DNA from: Anaerolineae bacterium
GTDB lineage: Bacteria > Chloroflexota > Anaerolineae > B4-G1 > SLSP01
DNA: 16,243 nucleotides
Direction: 5' to 3'
Assembly (NCBI GenBank): GCA_016927095.1
Contig: JAFGNI010000116.1
Span: forward strand, 1-16,243
In this document: positions 1 to 7,913 of the stretch, in pieces
Numbering within the stretch: position 1 is the stretch's first letter
How the letters are laid out: every line of letters begins with the position of its first letter
Program-made: the position numbers and the translations under genes
The notes under the pieces: model-generated
The model's input: the letters and a program-made list of their open reading frames with translations, nothing else
What the model was told of the DNA's origin: nothing
Database searches by the model: none

Positions 1-1347
1 CCCCCGATCGAGCATCCAGTATGGCCCGCCTTCTGGCGCAGCCTCGGCGCAGCCACCGGGGCCATCGCCATTGCGGCGGCTCTTGTCGGGCTGTCCACCT
101 TCTACACCGGGCGTGCCCGCCGCGACGACTATGTGACCATCGCGGAGATCCTGCGTTGCCACCGGCACCCTACCGATGCCGTGCTGCTCTATGTCGACCG
201 GGATTGGCCGATCTTTGCCGCTCACTATGCCGGCCCCCGCCACGATCTACCCTATGGCGCGAGCTTGAGCGACCCCGCTACGGTCGAGACCACCCTAGCC
301 CCAATCTGGGAGACGGCTTCTGCGGTTTGGCTGGTCTCAACGCCGGAGTCGCTGCAGGCCGATCCGCTGCAGGCCGTGCCGCAATGGCTGGCAACGCGAT
401 CGGCGGTGGCGCGAACGCTGGTCGACGGTGAGAACACGCTCACGCTCTACACACGCTCGGAGCTGGATGATCGGGTGCGCGAAACGATCCTGCCGGGCAC
501 GACGCTCCCGACCCGGATTGCGACCGCGCACAGCCTTGTCGGAGCCCACCTGCCGCTGCCGAGGTACCGGACCGGCGACATCGTGCATCTAGGGCTCTAC
601 TGGATCCCACCCGTGCCCGCAAACGTGCAAGTCACGGTCGACAATGGCACAAGCCGGGTGCAGTACGAGGTAGCCCCGCCGTCGGCCGACCGCAACATCG
701 CGCGCAGCCAGGTGGACATCCCCCTGACAGCAGATCTGAGCGGCGGCAGCTACGCGATTACGGTCGACGTGCCAGGCTATGCCCCCGCTCTGGTGGGCGA
801 ACCCACTCTGGTGGGCACCTTCAGGCTGATCGCGTCGACGGTGGAAGCACCAGGCGTCGTCGCGGCGACGTCCATCTCGCACCGGACCGATGTGCGATTC
901 GCCGCGCCCAACGGGGGCTCCCCCGGGGGACTCACTCCGGTGGGCTTCATCGAGCTGGTCGGCTACGATCTCCCCAAGGCAACGGTGGCGCCCGGCGAAG
1001 CTGTGGCCCTCACGCTCTACTGGCGCACAGAGACCCCCCTGACCGAACGGTACAAGGTTTTCACCCACCTGCTCGGGGAAACCTTCAACGCCGGATCGGG
1101 CAACTTCCTCTGGGGTCAACAGGATAATGAGCCGGGCAACGGTCAGGCACTGACGACGCTCTGGCCTTCGGACACCATCATCGCTGATAGCTACCGGATC
1201 CCGGTAGACCCTCAGGCCCCACCAGGATCCTACACGGTCGAGATCGGCATGTATGGGCTCGTGAACGGCGTGCGACTGCACGCAACGGCGCGTGGCCTCG
1301 TAGTGGCAGACGATGCCGTGCTGTTGGCGAGGGTCGTAGTACAATAG
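1..1347 (+). CDS. GT39-like membrane glycosyltransferase, C-terminal part (5' end outside window)
   Basis: The frame is open from the first base of the window, so this is the 3' part (448 codons) of a longer gene; the GTG at 133 is internal. Residues about 13-32 form one hydrophobic helix (GAIAIAAALVGLSTFY), presumably the last membrane segment. Next comes a soluble part opening with RDDYVTIAEIL and DAVLLYVDRDWPIFAAHYAG, which resembles the region after the last helix in GT39/PMT-like proteins. The C-terminal half carries beta-sandwich modules with the signatures LGLYW, VAPGEAVALTLYWRTETPL, YKVFTHLLGE and PPGSYTVEIGMY, common in large Chloroflexota membrane glycosyltransferases. The likely role is sugar transfer from a polyprenyl-phosphate donor on the outer face of the membrane, which fits the polyprenol-phosphate mannosyltransferase-like gene just downstream. 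The family call rests on the C-terminal architecture because the catalytic DE motif lies outside the window. Confidence 0.7.
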   Translation, partial: PPIEHPVWPAFWRSLGAATGAIAIAAALVGLSTFYTGRARRDDYVTIAEILRCHRHPTDAVLLYVDRDWPIFAAHYAGPRHDLPYGASLSDPATVETTLAPIWETASAVWLVSTPESLQADPLQAVPQWLATRSAVARTLVDGENTLTLYTRSELDDRVRETILPGTTLPTRIATAHSLVGAHLPLPRYRTGDIVHLGLYWIPPVPANVQVTVDNGTSRVQYEVAPPSADRNIARSQVDIPLTADLSGGSYAITVDVPGYAPALVGEPTLVGTFRLIASTVEAPGVVAATSISHRTDVRFAAPNGGSPGGLTPVGFIELVGYDLPKATVAPGEAVALTLYWRTETPLTERYKVFTHLLGETFNAGSGNFLWGQQDNEPGNGQALTTLWPSDTIIADSYRIPVDPQAPPGSYTVEIGMYGLVNGVRLHATARGLVVADDAVLLARVVVQ

Positions 1348-1464
1348 ATGGGATGAGGGAATGAGCGATTCAGCGAGACAGCGGTCTGAGGGATGACAGC
1401 ACCGAAGCTTCACAGAAATATACCAGTTTACGGAAGAGCAGAGACGCCGCCTGAAAGGGTTGAT

Positions 1465-2220
1465 ATGAGAGAGACATTGGGCACACCCACTCCGGTGGGC
1501 GCATTGGTGATCTTGCCGACGTACAACGAGGCAGAGAACCTGGAGCCGATGGTACAGGCGATCTTGGACCTGAACCACGGGTTCGAGATCCTGGTCGTGG
1601 ACGACAACTCACCGGACGGGACAGGCGACCTTGCCGATGCGCTGACGCGCGCGCACCCGGAGGTCCACGTGCTGCACCGCGCGGAGAAGATGGGCCTCGG
1701 CCCGGCCTACATTGAGGGCTTTGAGTGGGCCCTGGCGCATGACTATAGCTATGTCTATGAGATGGATTGCGACTTCTCCCACGATCCCGCCGACCTGCCA
1801 CGCTTCCTCGAGGAGATCAAGCAAGCAGATCTGGTCATTGGCTCGCGCTACGTCCCGGGTGGCAGAACCCCGGACTGGACGCTCAAGCGGCGGCTGATCA
1901 GCCGCGGCGGCAACATCTTCTCTCGCGTGCTTCTGCGGCTGAAAACCCACGACGCCACCGGTGGGTACCGGTGCTTCCGCAGCGAGCTGCTCCGGCGGAT
2001 ACCCTGGGAGGATATCTGCGCCCACGGCTACGGCTTCCAGGTGGGCGTCGTGTACCACGTGGAGAAGATGGGAGGCCGCATTCGGGAGTTCCCCATCACC
2101 TTCCGCGACCGCCGGGTCGGCGAATCCAAGATGTCGACAGGGATCATCAGCGAGGCTTTTACCTATGTCATCCGGCTCGCGCTGGGCCGCACCCAGGAGC
2201 CTGGGACTTGCCCTGAATGA
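1465..2220 (+). CDS. Polyprenol-phosphate mannosyltransferase-like GT2 enzyme (DPM1 type)
   Basis: This is a family 2 glycosyltransferase of 251 residues, the usual size of the short DPM1 form without membrane helices. It would transfer a hexose, typically mannose from GDP-mannose, to polyprenyl phosphate at the inner face of the membrane. Visible motifs, numbered from the chosen start, are PTYNE (18-22), VVDDNSPDGT (44-53), the metal-binding DCD (101-103) followed by FSHDP, GSRYVPGG (126-133), and RDRRVGESKMS near the C-terminus. I chose the ATG at 1465 because GAAAGGG lies 5 nt upstream and the family normally begins a few residues before the PTYNE strand; an in-frame ATG at 1393 would add 24 unconserved residues. 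The stop overlaps the MFS start in ATGA. The product could supply lipid-linked sugar to the GT39-like protein upstream. The sugar itself cannot be read from the sequence. Confidence 0.88.
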   Translation: MRETLGTPTPVGALVILPTYNEAENLEPMVQAILDLNHGFEILVVDDNSPDGTGDLADALTRAHPEVHVLHRAEKMGLGPAYIEGFEWALAHDYSYVYEMDCDFSHDPADLPRFLEEIKQADLVIGSRYVPGGRTPDWTLKRRLISRGGNIFSRVLLRLKTHDATGGYRCFRSELLRRIPWEDICAHGYGFQVGVVYHVEKMGGRIREFPITFRDRRVGESKMSTGIISEAFTYVIRLALGRTQEPGTCPE

Positions 2221-3503
2221 AGCCCTGGAAGCGGACCGGTGAACCGGTGAAGTATGCCGGCGTATACCGACGGAATCTCACCTTCGTGTGGATCGCCGAA
2301 CTGCTGGCGATTATGGGGTTCTCCTCCACACATCCCATCTACACGTACTACATCCAGTACCTCGGCGCGCCAGACCATCTCGTCGCGCGCTGGAGCGGCG
2401 TGGTCATCTCGGTTTCATCGCTGAGCATGGGCGTGATGGGGCCTATCTGGGGTGCGCTCGGTGACCGGCACGGGCGCAAGATCATGGTCATGCGGGCGAT
2501 GTTTGGCGGCGCGTTCATCATCGGCCTGATGGGATTTGTGCAGACGGTGGGGCAGTTCGCGCTCCTCCGCTTCATCCAGGGCGCTCTGACCGGCACGGTC
2601 ACTGCAGCAACGGCACTTGTCGCCAGTACTACCCCGCGAGAGAGGTTGGGTGAGACGCTGGGCAAGCTACAGCTGGCGATCTTCCTGGGACAGGCCTTCG
2701 GCCCCACAACTGGCGGCTTCGTCGCCGACACCTTGGGCTACCGGGCCACCTTCTGGCTGACGGCGGCCTACTTGATTGTGGCCGGGGTTCTCATTCTGAC
2801 CCAGGTCCAGGAGACCTTCACGCCGTCGGAAGAGGCACTCAAAGGCAGCATCTGGCAACGGATGGGCCAGGACTTCTCGGTGATCTTCGCCGGATCGCTG
2901 CTGGGCCTGGTGTTGGGGCTGCGTTTCGCATTGCGGGTGGGCCTACAGCTGACCTCCCCCACCATGCCTCTGATCGTCCAGGAGCTGATGCCACAGAGCG
3001 GGCTCTTGGGCTCCGCATCGGGGCTGTTGACCACAGTTTCGGGCATCAGCAGCGCCTTGGCAGCGCCGACCGTGGGGCGCTGGGCGGACCGCGGCAACAG
3101 CCGGCATCTCCTTATCGGCGGCGCGTTCCTGGCGGCTGCAGCTATGATCTGCCAGGGGCTCGCCCACCACTACTGGCTCTTGATCGCTGGACAGTTCCTG
3201 CTCGGCCTGGGCATCGGCGGCACGCTGGCCGTCATCAGTGCCTACATTGGACGTATGGCACCAGAAGGCCGGGTCGGGACAGCGTTCGGCCTCGATGCCC
3301 TGGCGGTCTCATTGGCTGGCGCCGTTGGCCCGACGGCGGGAGGCTGGCTGAGCGACACCGTCAGCCGCCGGTCCCCGCTCTATATCGGCGGCCTCGCGAT
3401 GGCACTGGCAGGCCTAGCCGTGCTGCGACTGCCGCAAATCGGGCCTGCGACAGAGGAGGCGGCAACGGTGGAGCACTCGGAGGCAGAGGCAAGGCCGGCA
3501 TAG
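2217..3503 (+). CDS. MFS exporter (DHA1-like, 12 TM), with a repeat-derived N-terminus
   Basis: A 428-residue major facilitator protein with about 12 hydrophobic segments. MFS motif A is clear at residues 79-88 (GALGDRHGRK), and its weaker copy VGRWADRGN begins the second half. The pattern resembles the DHA1 drug/sugar efflux group (MdtG/NorA-like); the substrate is unknown. The ATG overlaps the stop of the mannosyltransferase-like gene (ATGA), so translation is probably coupled, and no good Shine-Dalgarno site precedes it. Codons 6-18 (RTGEPVKYAGVYR) come from one copy of the 21-bp interspersed repeat, so the cytoplasmic N-terminal tail is repeat-derived; the conserved protein begins near NLTFVWIAELL. 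A perfect inverted repeat lies 36 bp after the stop. The last residues are hydrophilic and glutamate-rich. Confidence 0.88.
   Translation: MKPWKRTGEPVKYAGVYRRNLTFVWIAELLAIMGFSSTHPIYTYYIQYLGAPDHLVARWSGVVISVSSLSMGVMGPIWGALGDRHGRKIMVMRAMFGGAFIIGLMGFVQTVGQFALLRFIQGALTGTVTAATALVASTTPRERLGETLGKLQLAIFLGQAFGPTTGGFVADTLGYRATFWLTAAYLIVAGVLILTQVQETFTPSEEALKGSIWQRMGQDFSVIFAGSLLGLVLGLRFALRVGLQLTSPTMPLIVQELMPQSGLLGSASGLLTTVSGISSALAAPTVGRWADRGNSRHLLIGGAFLAAAAMICQGLAHHYWLLIAGQFLLGLGIGGTLAVISAYIGRMAPEGRVGTAFGLDALAVSLAGAVGPTAGGWLSDTVSRRSPLYIGGLAMALAGLAVLRLPQIGPATEEAATVEHSEAEARPA
2234..2269. repeat. 21-bp interspersed repeat, locus 1 (about 1.7 units)
   Basis: The stretch reads ACCGG-TGAA-CCGGT-GAAGTAT-GCCGG-CGTATACCG, matching the ACCGG-N4-CCGGT-N7 unit seen at five other places. 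It lies in frame in the first codons of the MFS gene, read on the plus strand as TGEPVKY-AGVY. No other locus is read in this orientation as protein. Confidence 0.8.
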
Positions 3504-3505
3504 GC

Positions 3506-3920
3506 TCAAATGCAGCCCGCATAGCCCCCTAAGCCACACAGGTCCACGCTCCGGAGCGTGGGCCTGCCTAGGGAGTGGTGTTCCGTCCAGTCGACCTGAG
3601 CGACGAGTGAGAGCAGGGCACTGCCTTCAGCATCGAACACGACCAGCCCATCGTCCGCCATCACGAATGTAGCGACCGCTCGAGAGCGCCTGCAGGAAGT
3701 CTCTTTCCAGCGCCATCACGCCCTCAGGCTCCATACAGAACTTCTCTGTCTGGACCAGCGGGCCCACCTCGATCTCGTTATCCTCACGAGCGCACTCGTC
3801 GAAATAGCTGTTGCAGAAAGCGACGCCGTTGACCTGATCCTCGGTGAAGATCAGCGTGGCCCGAGGCTCTCCCGGTACCGCTTCACCCTGCATCTCGACC
3901 AGCGTCCACGGACAAGCCAA
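3506..3920 (-). pseudogene. META/HslJ-domain protein remnant with a frameshift
   Basis: The minus-strand frame that opens at a TTG at 3920 carries a recognisable META domain: PWTLVEMQGEAVPG, RATLIF, then VNGVAFCNSYFDEC, IEVGPLVQTEKFC and LERDFLQALSSGRY. That frame stops at 3627 after a non-homologous tail (RWAGRVRC). The expected last strands are found in another frame (MADDGLVVFDAEGSALL), with the switch between about 3660 and 3672. That second frame runs on to a stop at 3506-3508 through an unconserved tail. No ATG, GTG or signal peptide lies upstream, and an in-frame TGA sits about 45 bases before the TTG. The gene therefore looks 5'-truncated and frameshifted. META proteins (HslJ-like) are usually small secreted or periplasmic proteins of poorly known role. 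A sequencing error at the shift point is the main alternative. Confidence 0.62.
3539..3566 (+). terminator. Perfect inverted repeat between convergent genes, possible terminator
   Basis: CCACGCTCC is followed directly by its reverse complement GGAGCGTGG, and the arms extend to CAGG/CCTG with one G-T pair, giving a stem of about 14 bp with almost no loop. It stands 36 bp after the MFS stop and within the decayed META gene on the other strand. There is no T-run on either side, so it is not a classical intrinsic terminator; it could stall transcription from both sides or serve as a protein site. Confidence 0.4.
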
Positions 3921-4000
3921 ACCGGCTCGAGACCCGATGGTGTTCGTGTTCGCGGAGCACCGGGATCACGAGCCGGCTAGATCGCAACCGGAAAAGTCAG

Positions 4001-5002
4001 CTACCGCAGAACCCGGTTGATGTGGTCGTAGGGATAGGGCAGCGGGCGGTCACTGGCCGCGTTGAGGCGGGTCATCTGGTCATCGGTGAGTGCCCAGCCG
4101 GTTGCGCCCAGGTTGCTCTCCAGATGCTTGAGCGTGCGCGCAGCGATGATGGGCGCGGTGACGCCCGGGCGCTGCATCAGCCAGCGGATGGCGACCTGGG
4201 CGGGCTCTCTGTCACACTCGTCGGCGATGGCGTAGAGGACGTCCAGCAGATGCCAGGTGTGCTCCGTGGCGTAGTCGGTGAAGGTCTCTCCCCACCCCCG
4301 TTCCTCTGCCATCTCCACGCGGCTGCCCTTGACCGGGGCTTCCATCCCGCGATGGTACTTGCCGGCCAGCCACCCACCCCGCAGCGGGCTCCACGGGATA
4401 ATACCCAGTCCCTCGTTCTGACAGACGGGCACGAGCTCCCACTCAGTCGACCGGTCGAGCAAGTTGTAGAGCGGCTGCAGAGAGACGAAGGGCTCCAGCC
4501 CCAGCTGCCGGCTCAGGTCAATGGCTTTCTGGAGCTGCCATCCCGTGTAGTTGCTCGCCCCAATGTAGCGGACCTTGCCGGCAGTCACGAGATCGTCCAG
4601 GGTGCGCAACGTCTCAGCCAGGGGCGTGCGATTGTCCCAAGCGTGGACCTGATAGAGATCGATGTAGTCCGTCTGGAGGCGACGTAGACTAGCCTCCATA
4701 GCGGCGACAATGTGCTTGCGGCTCAGGCCGATGGCGTTCGGATCCTCTCCCGTGGAGAAGCGCACCTTGGTAGCGATGACGAGGTCGTCCCGTGACCGAG
4801 ACCGAAGCCATTCCCCGACGATCATCTCCGATGCCCCACCGGCATAGACATCGGCGGAGTCGATGAAGTTGCCGCCGGTCTCCACAAACCGGTCCAGCGC
4901 CCTGAAGCTATCCTCTTTCGAGGTCGTCCACCCGAACGTCATCGAACCCAAGCAGAGCTCGCTGACCTGCAGTCCTGTATTGCCTAAGAATCGATAGTCC
5001 AT
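4001..5002 (-). CDS. Aldo/keto reductase
   Basis: A 333-residue NADP(H)-dependent aldo/keto reductase, full length for the YajO/Tas-like branch. The catalytic tetrad is visible: D48 and Y53 in FIDSADVY, K79 in VIATKV and H120 in DLYQVHAWD. Further conserved pieces are [19 protein letters not shown] at the N-terminus, [30 protein letters not shown] and [21 protein letters not shown], the last binding the cofactor phosphate. The start is supported by GGGAG a few bases before the ATG. The physiological substrate is not predictable; such enzymes often reduce sugar-derived or toxic aldehydes. It lies 96 bp downstream of the oxidoreductase gamma gene, in the same direction, with part of a repeat locus in the gap, so it could be read from that operon or from its own promoter. 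Confidence 0.93.
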   Translation of the reverse strand: MDYRFLGNTGLQVSELCLGSMTFGWTTSKEDSFRALDRFVETGGNFIDSADVYAGGASEMIVGEWLRSRSRDDLVIATKVRFSTGEDPNAIGLSRKHIVAAMEASLRRLQTDYIDLYQVHAWDNRTPLAETLRTLDDLVTAGKVRYIGASNYTGWQLQKAIDLSRQLGLEPFVSLQPLYNLLDRSTEWELVPVCQNEGLGIIPWSPLRGGWLAGKYHRGMEAPVKGSRVEMAEERGWGETFTDYATEHTWHLLDVLYAIADECDREPAQVAIRWLMQRPGVTAPIIAARTLKHLESNLGATGWALTDDQMTRLNAASDRPLPYPYDHINRVLR

Positions 5003-5072
5003 CCGATATCTCCCATATAGTTCAGACTAGGTAACGCCACCGTAACTCCGGAAAGGTCATAGAGTAGCAGCG

Positions 5073-5130
5073 GCCGGCGAACCGGTGACCGGTGAAGTCT
5101 AGCGGCGTGTACCGGCGTGTACCGGCGCCG
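5073..5130. repeat. 21-bp interspersed repeat, locus 2 (rearranged, about 2.5 units)
   Basis: Begins GCCGG-CGAA-CCGGT, then has a shortened spacer repeat (GACCGGTGAAGT) and ends with two close copies of CGTGTACCGG. It covers the last codons and the TAG stop (5099-5101) of the gamma-subunit gene and runs into the gap before the aldo/keto reductase. The internal duplication shows that the unit can change copy number here. Confidence 0.8.
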
Positions 5131-5665
5131 TCACAAGCGCAGCCCCCTTGTCGAGCGCCGTGTAGTTGGGCTCAAGCCATTTGCGCTGGCGCTCTGATAG
5201 ATGCTCGTTGAGCTGTTGCTTGACCGCCTCAAGATCAACGAGGTTGGTCAGCGTGACAAAGGCTCCGAGAAGGACCATGTTAGCCATCCGAACGTTGCCC
5301 AGCTCGGTGGCGACGTCGCTCGCCGGGATAGCGACCACGCGGATGTCCTCGCGGGCGCTGGTACGCTCGATAAGGGAACTGTTGACCAGAAGCAGTCCCC
5401 CAGGCTTGACCAACGGTTCGTACTTGTCCATCGAAGGACTGTTGAAGACCACAGCTACCGATGGATTGCGGACGACTGGCGCCCCGATCTCATTCTCGGA
5501 GACAATCACGGTGCAGTTAGCCGTACCGCCACGCATCTCAGGGCCGTAGGAAGGGAACCAGGTCACGTAGAGTCCCTCGGCCATCCCCGCATAGGCCAAC
5601 AACTGGCCCGCAAAGAGCGCCCCTTGCCCTCCAAATCCGGAGAACACCGTCTCTTCATGTCGCAT
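5099..5665 (-). CDS. korC: 2-oxoacid:ferredoxin oxidoreductase, gamma subunit
   Basis: A 188-residue gamma subunit of a ferredoxin-dependent 2-oxoacid oxidoreductase. The family signatures are GFGGQG (10-15), the nucleotide-like loop at the N-terminus, and SYGPEMRGGTANC (39-51), followed by SVAVVFNSPSMDKY. It is the fourth gene of the operon and starts 14 bp after the beta subunit, with AGGAG about 6 nt before the ATG. Its last residues, APVHAGTRR, and the TAG stop itself are made by the interspersed 21-bp repeat, so the original C-terminus has probably been replaced or extended. With alpha, beta and the ferredoxin subunit it would oxidatively decarboxylate a 2-oxoacid to acyl-CoA while reducing ferredoxin in the cytoplasm. 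Whether the complex prefers 2-oxoglutarate (Kor) or branched-chain oxoacids (Vor) cannot be fixed by sight; the symbol is family-level. Confidence 0.9.
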   Translation of the reverse strand: MRHEETVFSGFGGQGALFAGQLLAYAGMAEGLYVTWFPSYGPEMRGGTANCTVIVSENEIGAPVVRNPSVAVVFNSPSMDKYEPLVKPGGLLLVNSSLIERTSAREDIRVVAIPASDVATELGNVRMANMVLLGAFVTLTNLVDLEAVKQQLNEHLSERQRKWLEPNYTALDKGAALVTAPVHAGTRR

Positions 5666-5679
5666 AGCACACTCCTAAC

Positions 5680-6483
5680 TTATGCCTTTAGCGCCTTCAC
5701 CGCATCCGTCATCTTGAAGGTCTCAACCGGGTAGTAGGCCCCCATATTCTCCCGTGCCCACTGCATCGCCTCCCATGGCGACAGGTTCCAGTTAGTGGGA
5801 CATGTAGCAAGCACCTCAACGCAAGCAAAGCCGAGATTGTGAATCTGTGCCAGGAAAGCACGCTTGATCGCCCGCTTTGTCTTGCGGATGCCGGCGATGT
5901 CCGTCGCCTGCTCCCGGGTGATGTAGACGGCGCCCGCGGTCTGGGCCAAGATCTCGCTAAGGCGAACCGGATTACCCGCAATCTGACAATCGCGTCCCGT
6001 GGGCGTAGAAGTCGTCACCTGACCCGGCAACGTGGTGGGCGCCATCTGACCGCCGGTCATGCCATAGATGGCGTTGTTGATGAAGACCGTTGTAATCCGC
6101 TCGCCCCGATTTGCAGCGTGGATGATCTCGGCAGTGCCGATAGCTGCAATGTCGCCATCGCCTTGGTAAGTGAAGACCACGTTGTCGGGATTGACGCGCT
6201 TAAGGCCGGTTGCCATTGCAGGCGCTCGGCCATGGGCCGCTTCCACGAAATCGGTCCTAATGTAGTTGTAGATCAGCACGGAGCAGCCCACTGGCGCCAC
6301 ACCAATCGTCTTCTCGCGGATCCCCAATTCGTCGATGACCTCAGCCACCAGCCGGTGGACGATGCCGTGGACGCATCCCGGGCAGTAGTGCGTGCTGACC
6401 TTAGCGAGGGCCTCCGGATAGCCGTAGACCAGCTCCATTTCGGCAAGTATCGGCGGTGTCGTGGCTGTCACAGTATCTGTCAT
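5680..6483 (-). CDS. korB: 2-oxoacid:ferredoxin oxidoreductase, beta subunit (TPP-binding)
   Basis: A 267-residue beta subunit carrying thiamine pyrophosphate and a [4Fe-4S] cluster. The TPP/Mg motif is GDGD (108-111) with IGTAEIIHAANR and FINNAIYGMTGGQ (134-146). Cluster cysteines fit C34 and C37 (HYCPGCVHG), C67 (VGCSVL) and C228 (ATCPTNW), the classical four-cysteine pattern of this subunit. AGGAGG lies 8 nt before the ATG and overlaps the region of the alpha-subunit stop, so the two genes are only 14 bp apart. The length is normal for the short KorB/VorA type. The N-terminal 15 residues (MTDTVTATTPPILAE) are unconserved in style. This subunit carries out the decarboxylation step and passes electrons to the ferredoxin subunit encoded first in the operon. 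Confidence 0.94.
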   Translation of the reverse strand: MTDTVTATTPPILAEMELVYGYPEALAKVSTHYCPGCVHGIVHRLVAEVIDELGIREKTIGVAPVGCSVLIYNYIRTDFVEAAHGRAPAMATGLKRVNPDNVVFTYQGDGDIAAIGTAEIIHAANRGERITTVFINNAIYGMTGGQMAPTTLPGQVTTSTPTGRDCQIAGNPVRLSEILAQTAGAVYITREQATDIAGIRKTKRAIKRAFLAQIHNLGFACVEVLATCPTNWNLSPWEAMQWARENMGAYYPVETFKMTDAVKALKA

Positions 6484-6497
6484 GTCTTGTACCTCCT

Positions 6498-7559
6498 CTA
6501 GTGCGCCGTGTCCGTCGCCAGCGCCCTGACATCGGTCAAAATCTCGTCGACAAGGGGGATCACGCCGCCCATGCGGCCATGGAAGCGGATGGGGACACGG
6601 CCCTGGACGATCCGCTCCACATCCTCGAGCATCTGCCCAGCGCTCATCTCTACCACCAGGATCCCGCGCACCGCGCTAACCAGAGCTGCCAGCCGTTCCT
6701 CGGGAAAGGGCCAGAGCGTCTGCGGGCGGAAGAGCCCCACCTTGAGCCCCTGCATGCGCGCCTCGCGCAGGACAGACAAGCAGATGCGCCCTGAGGTACC
6801 GTAGGCAACCAAGAGCAGCTCGGCATTCTCGGTCTCCACCTCAACCGAGCGCGGTTCGTTCCGCTTGATCTCCGCCAATTTGGCCTGTAGGCGAAGGTTG
6901 AGCGCCTCAAGGCGCTCAGCGCCAAGATAGAGCGAGGTGACCAAATTGGGATCACGCCCCTGGGCGCCGGTCACAGCCCAACCCGGGCGGCTTTCGCGGA
7001 GCGGTTGCATCGACGGCAGTTCAGCCGCCTCCATCATCTGGCCGATGCTGCCGTCCCCCGCCACCATCACCAAGGTACGGTACTTCTCCGCTAGTTCAAA
7101 GGCCAGACCGACCATATCGATGATCTCTTGAACATTTGCCGGGGCCAAGACAATCGGGTGGAAATCGCCATGTCCGGCTGACTTGGTCATAAAGTTATAG
7201 TCGGCCTGGGAGGGCTGGATATTCCCCAGGCCAGGCCCGCCACGCATCATGTTGACCACGACGACGGGTACCTCGGAGCCGGCGACGTACGACAGCCCCT
7301 CCGCCATCAAAGCCAGGCCCGGTCCTGAGGTTGAGGTCATGACGCGCACGCCAGCACAGGCAGCGCCGTAGACCATGTTGATCGCGGCAACCTCGCTCTC
7401 AGCCTGTAGGAAGACACGCCCCTCCTCGACCATGCGACCGGAAAGGTGTTCCAGTGCCTCACTCTGCGGTGTAATCGGGTAGCCGAAATAGGCATGCAAC
7501 CCGTTGCGAACCGCCGACTCCGCAAACGCCACGTTACCCTTGAGCAGTTGTTTCGTCAT
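6498..7559 (-). CDS. korA: 2-oxoacid:ferredoxin oxidoreductase, alpha subunit (KorA/VorB type)
   Basis: A 353-residue alpha subunit, the size of the short VorB/KorA type without a fused gamma domain. The N-terminal signature [14 protein letters not shown] is followed by [11 protein letters not shown] (25-34) and [21 protein letters not shown], then [22 protein letters not shown] and [15 protein letters not shown]. The C-terminal transketolase-like domain contains [12 protein letters not shown] and [19 protein letters not shown] lies 6 nt before the ATG. The wording GYPITPQSE and the D-A-B-C gene order recall operons annotated as 3-methyl-2-oxobutanoate (ketoisovalerate) ferredoxin oxidoreductase as much as Kor, so the substrate may be a branched-chain oxoacid from valine, leucine or isoleucine. 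The subunit forms the heterotetramer core with beta and is cytoplasmic. Confidence 0.92.
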   Translation of the reverse strand: MTKQLLKGNVAFAESAVRNGLHAYFGYPITPQSEALEHLSGRMVEEGRVFLQAESEVAAINMVYGAACAGVRVMTSTSGPGLALMAEGLSYVAGSEVPVVVVNMMRGGPGLGNIQPSQADYNFMTKSAGHGDFHPIVLAPANVQEIIDMVGLAFELAEKYRTLVMVAGDGSIGQMMEAAELPSMQPLRESRPGWAVTGAQGRDPNLVTSLYLGAERLEALNLRLQAKLAEIKRNEPRSVEVETENAELLLVAYGTSGRICLSVLREARMQGLKVGLFRPQTLWPFPEERLAALVSAVRGILVVEMSAGQMLEDVERIVQGRVPIRFHGRMGGVIPLVDEILTDVRALATDTAH

Positions 7560-7577
7560 TCGGGACCCTCCGTGACC

Positions 7578-7913
7578 TCAGACTGCCGAACCGGTGGTTT
7601 GTGCCGGCTTACCGGTGGTGTGTACCGGCTTCTTCGCTGTGCGCTTGCGCCGGTAGACCGTGAAGACGACATCCGGGCAGATCACGGCACAGGAAGCACA
7701 GCCGATACATTGGTCCACATCGGTGACGACCACCGGATGATACCCCTTCGCGTTGAAGGTATCCGGTGATAGCTCCAGGATGTTGACCGGACATACATGT
7801 GTACAGAGCCCGCACCCCTTGCAGCGATCCACGTCGATGAGGATATAGCCGCGGGGTTTCGTGGATTGGTCTACATCAGCCTTCGTGTCAGTATGCGTCA
7901 GTGTGACACCCAT
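7578..7913 (-). CDS. korD: 2[4Fe-4S] ferredoxin subunit of the 2-oxoacid oxidoreductase, with repeat-derived tail
   Basis: A 111-residue ferredoxin-like delta subunit, first gene of the operon. Two complete cluster motifs are present: C31-x2-C34-x2-C37-x3-C41-P and C69-x2-C72-x2-C75-x3-C79-P. It would carry electrons from the alpha/beta active centre to external ferredoxin. AGGAGG lies only 4 nt before the ATG, a short spacing also found at other genes here. The conserved part ends near FTVYRRKR; the rest, PVHTTGKPAQTTGSAV, is encoded by two units of the 21-bp interspersed repeat and has a 7-residue period. The first 20 residues (THTDTKADVDQSTKP) are polar and look like a linker without family similarity. 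The alpha subunit begins 18 bp downstream. Confidence 0.92.
   Translation of the reverse strand: MGVTLTHTDTKADVDQSTKPRGYILIDVDRCKGCGLCTHVCPVNILELSPDTFNAKGYHPVVVTDVDQCIGCASCAVICPDVVFTVYRRKRTAKKPVHTTGKPAQTTGSAV
7586..7632. repeat. 21-bp interspersed repeat, locus 3 (2 units plus ends)
   Basis: Two adjoining 21-bp units, 7589-7609 and 7610-7630, each with CCGGT then a 7-nt spacer (GGTTTGT, GGTGTGT) and then [AG]CCGG. They form the last codons of the ferredoxin gene, read on the minus strand as PVHTTGK-PAQTTGS. The stop lies just outside the repeat. Confidence 0.85.

Noticed and set aside
589..1578. Long minus-strand open frame across the end of the GT39-like gene
   Set aside because: It lies opposite a gene with clear family motifs, its translation is rich in Arg/His/Cys/Gln and has no recognisable domain; it is a GC-rich shadow.
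3627..3920. Intact short META protein
   Set aside because: The last strands of the domain are in another frame and the visible C-terminus (RWAGRVRC) is unrelated, so I call it a broken gene.
4022..4687. Plus-strand open frame opposite the aldo/keto reductase
   Set aside because: The reductase is certain from its catalytic tetrad; the opposite frame has no motif and is a shadow.
5003..5072. Promoter for the aldo/keto reductase (TATATG near 5020)
   Set aside because: The box would lie about 12 nt before the ATG, leaving no room for a transcript start and ribosome site.
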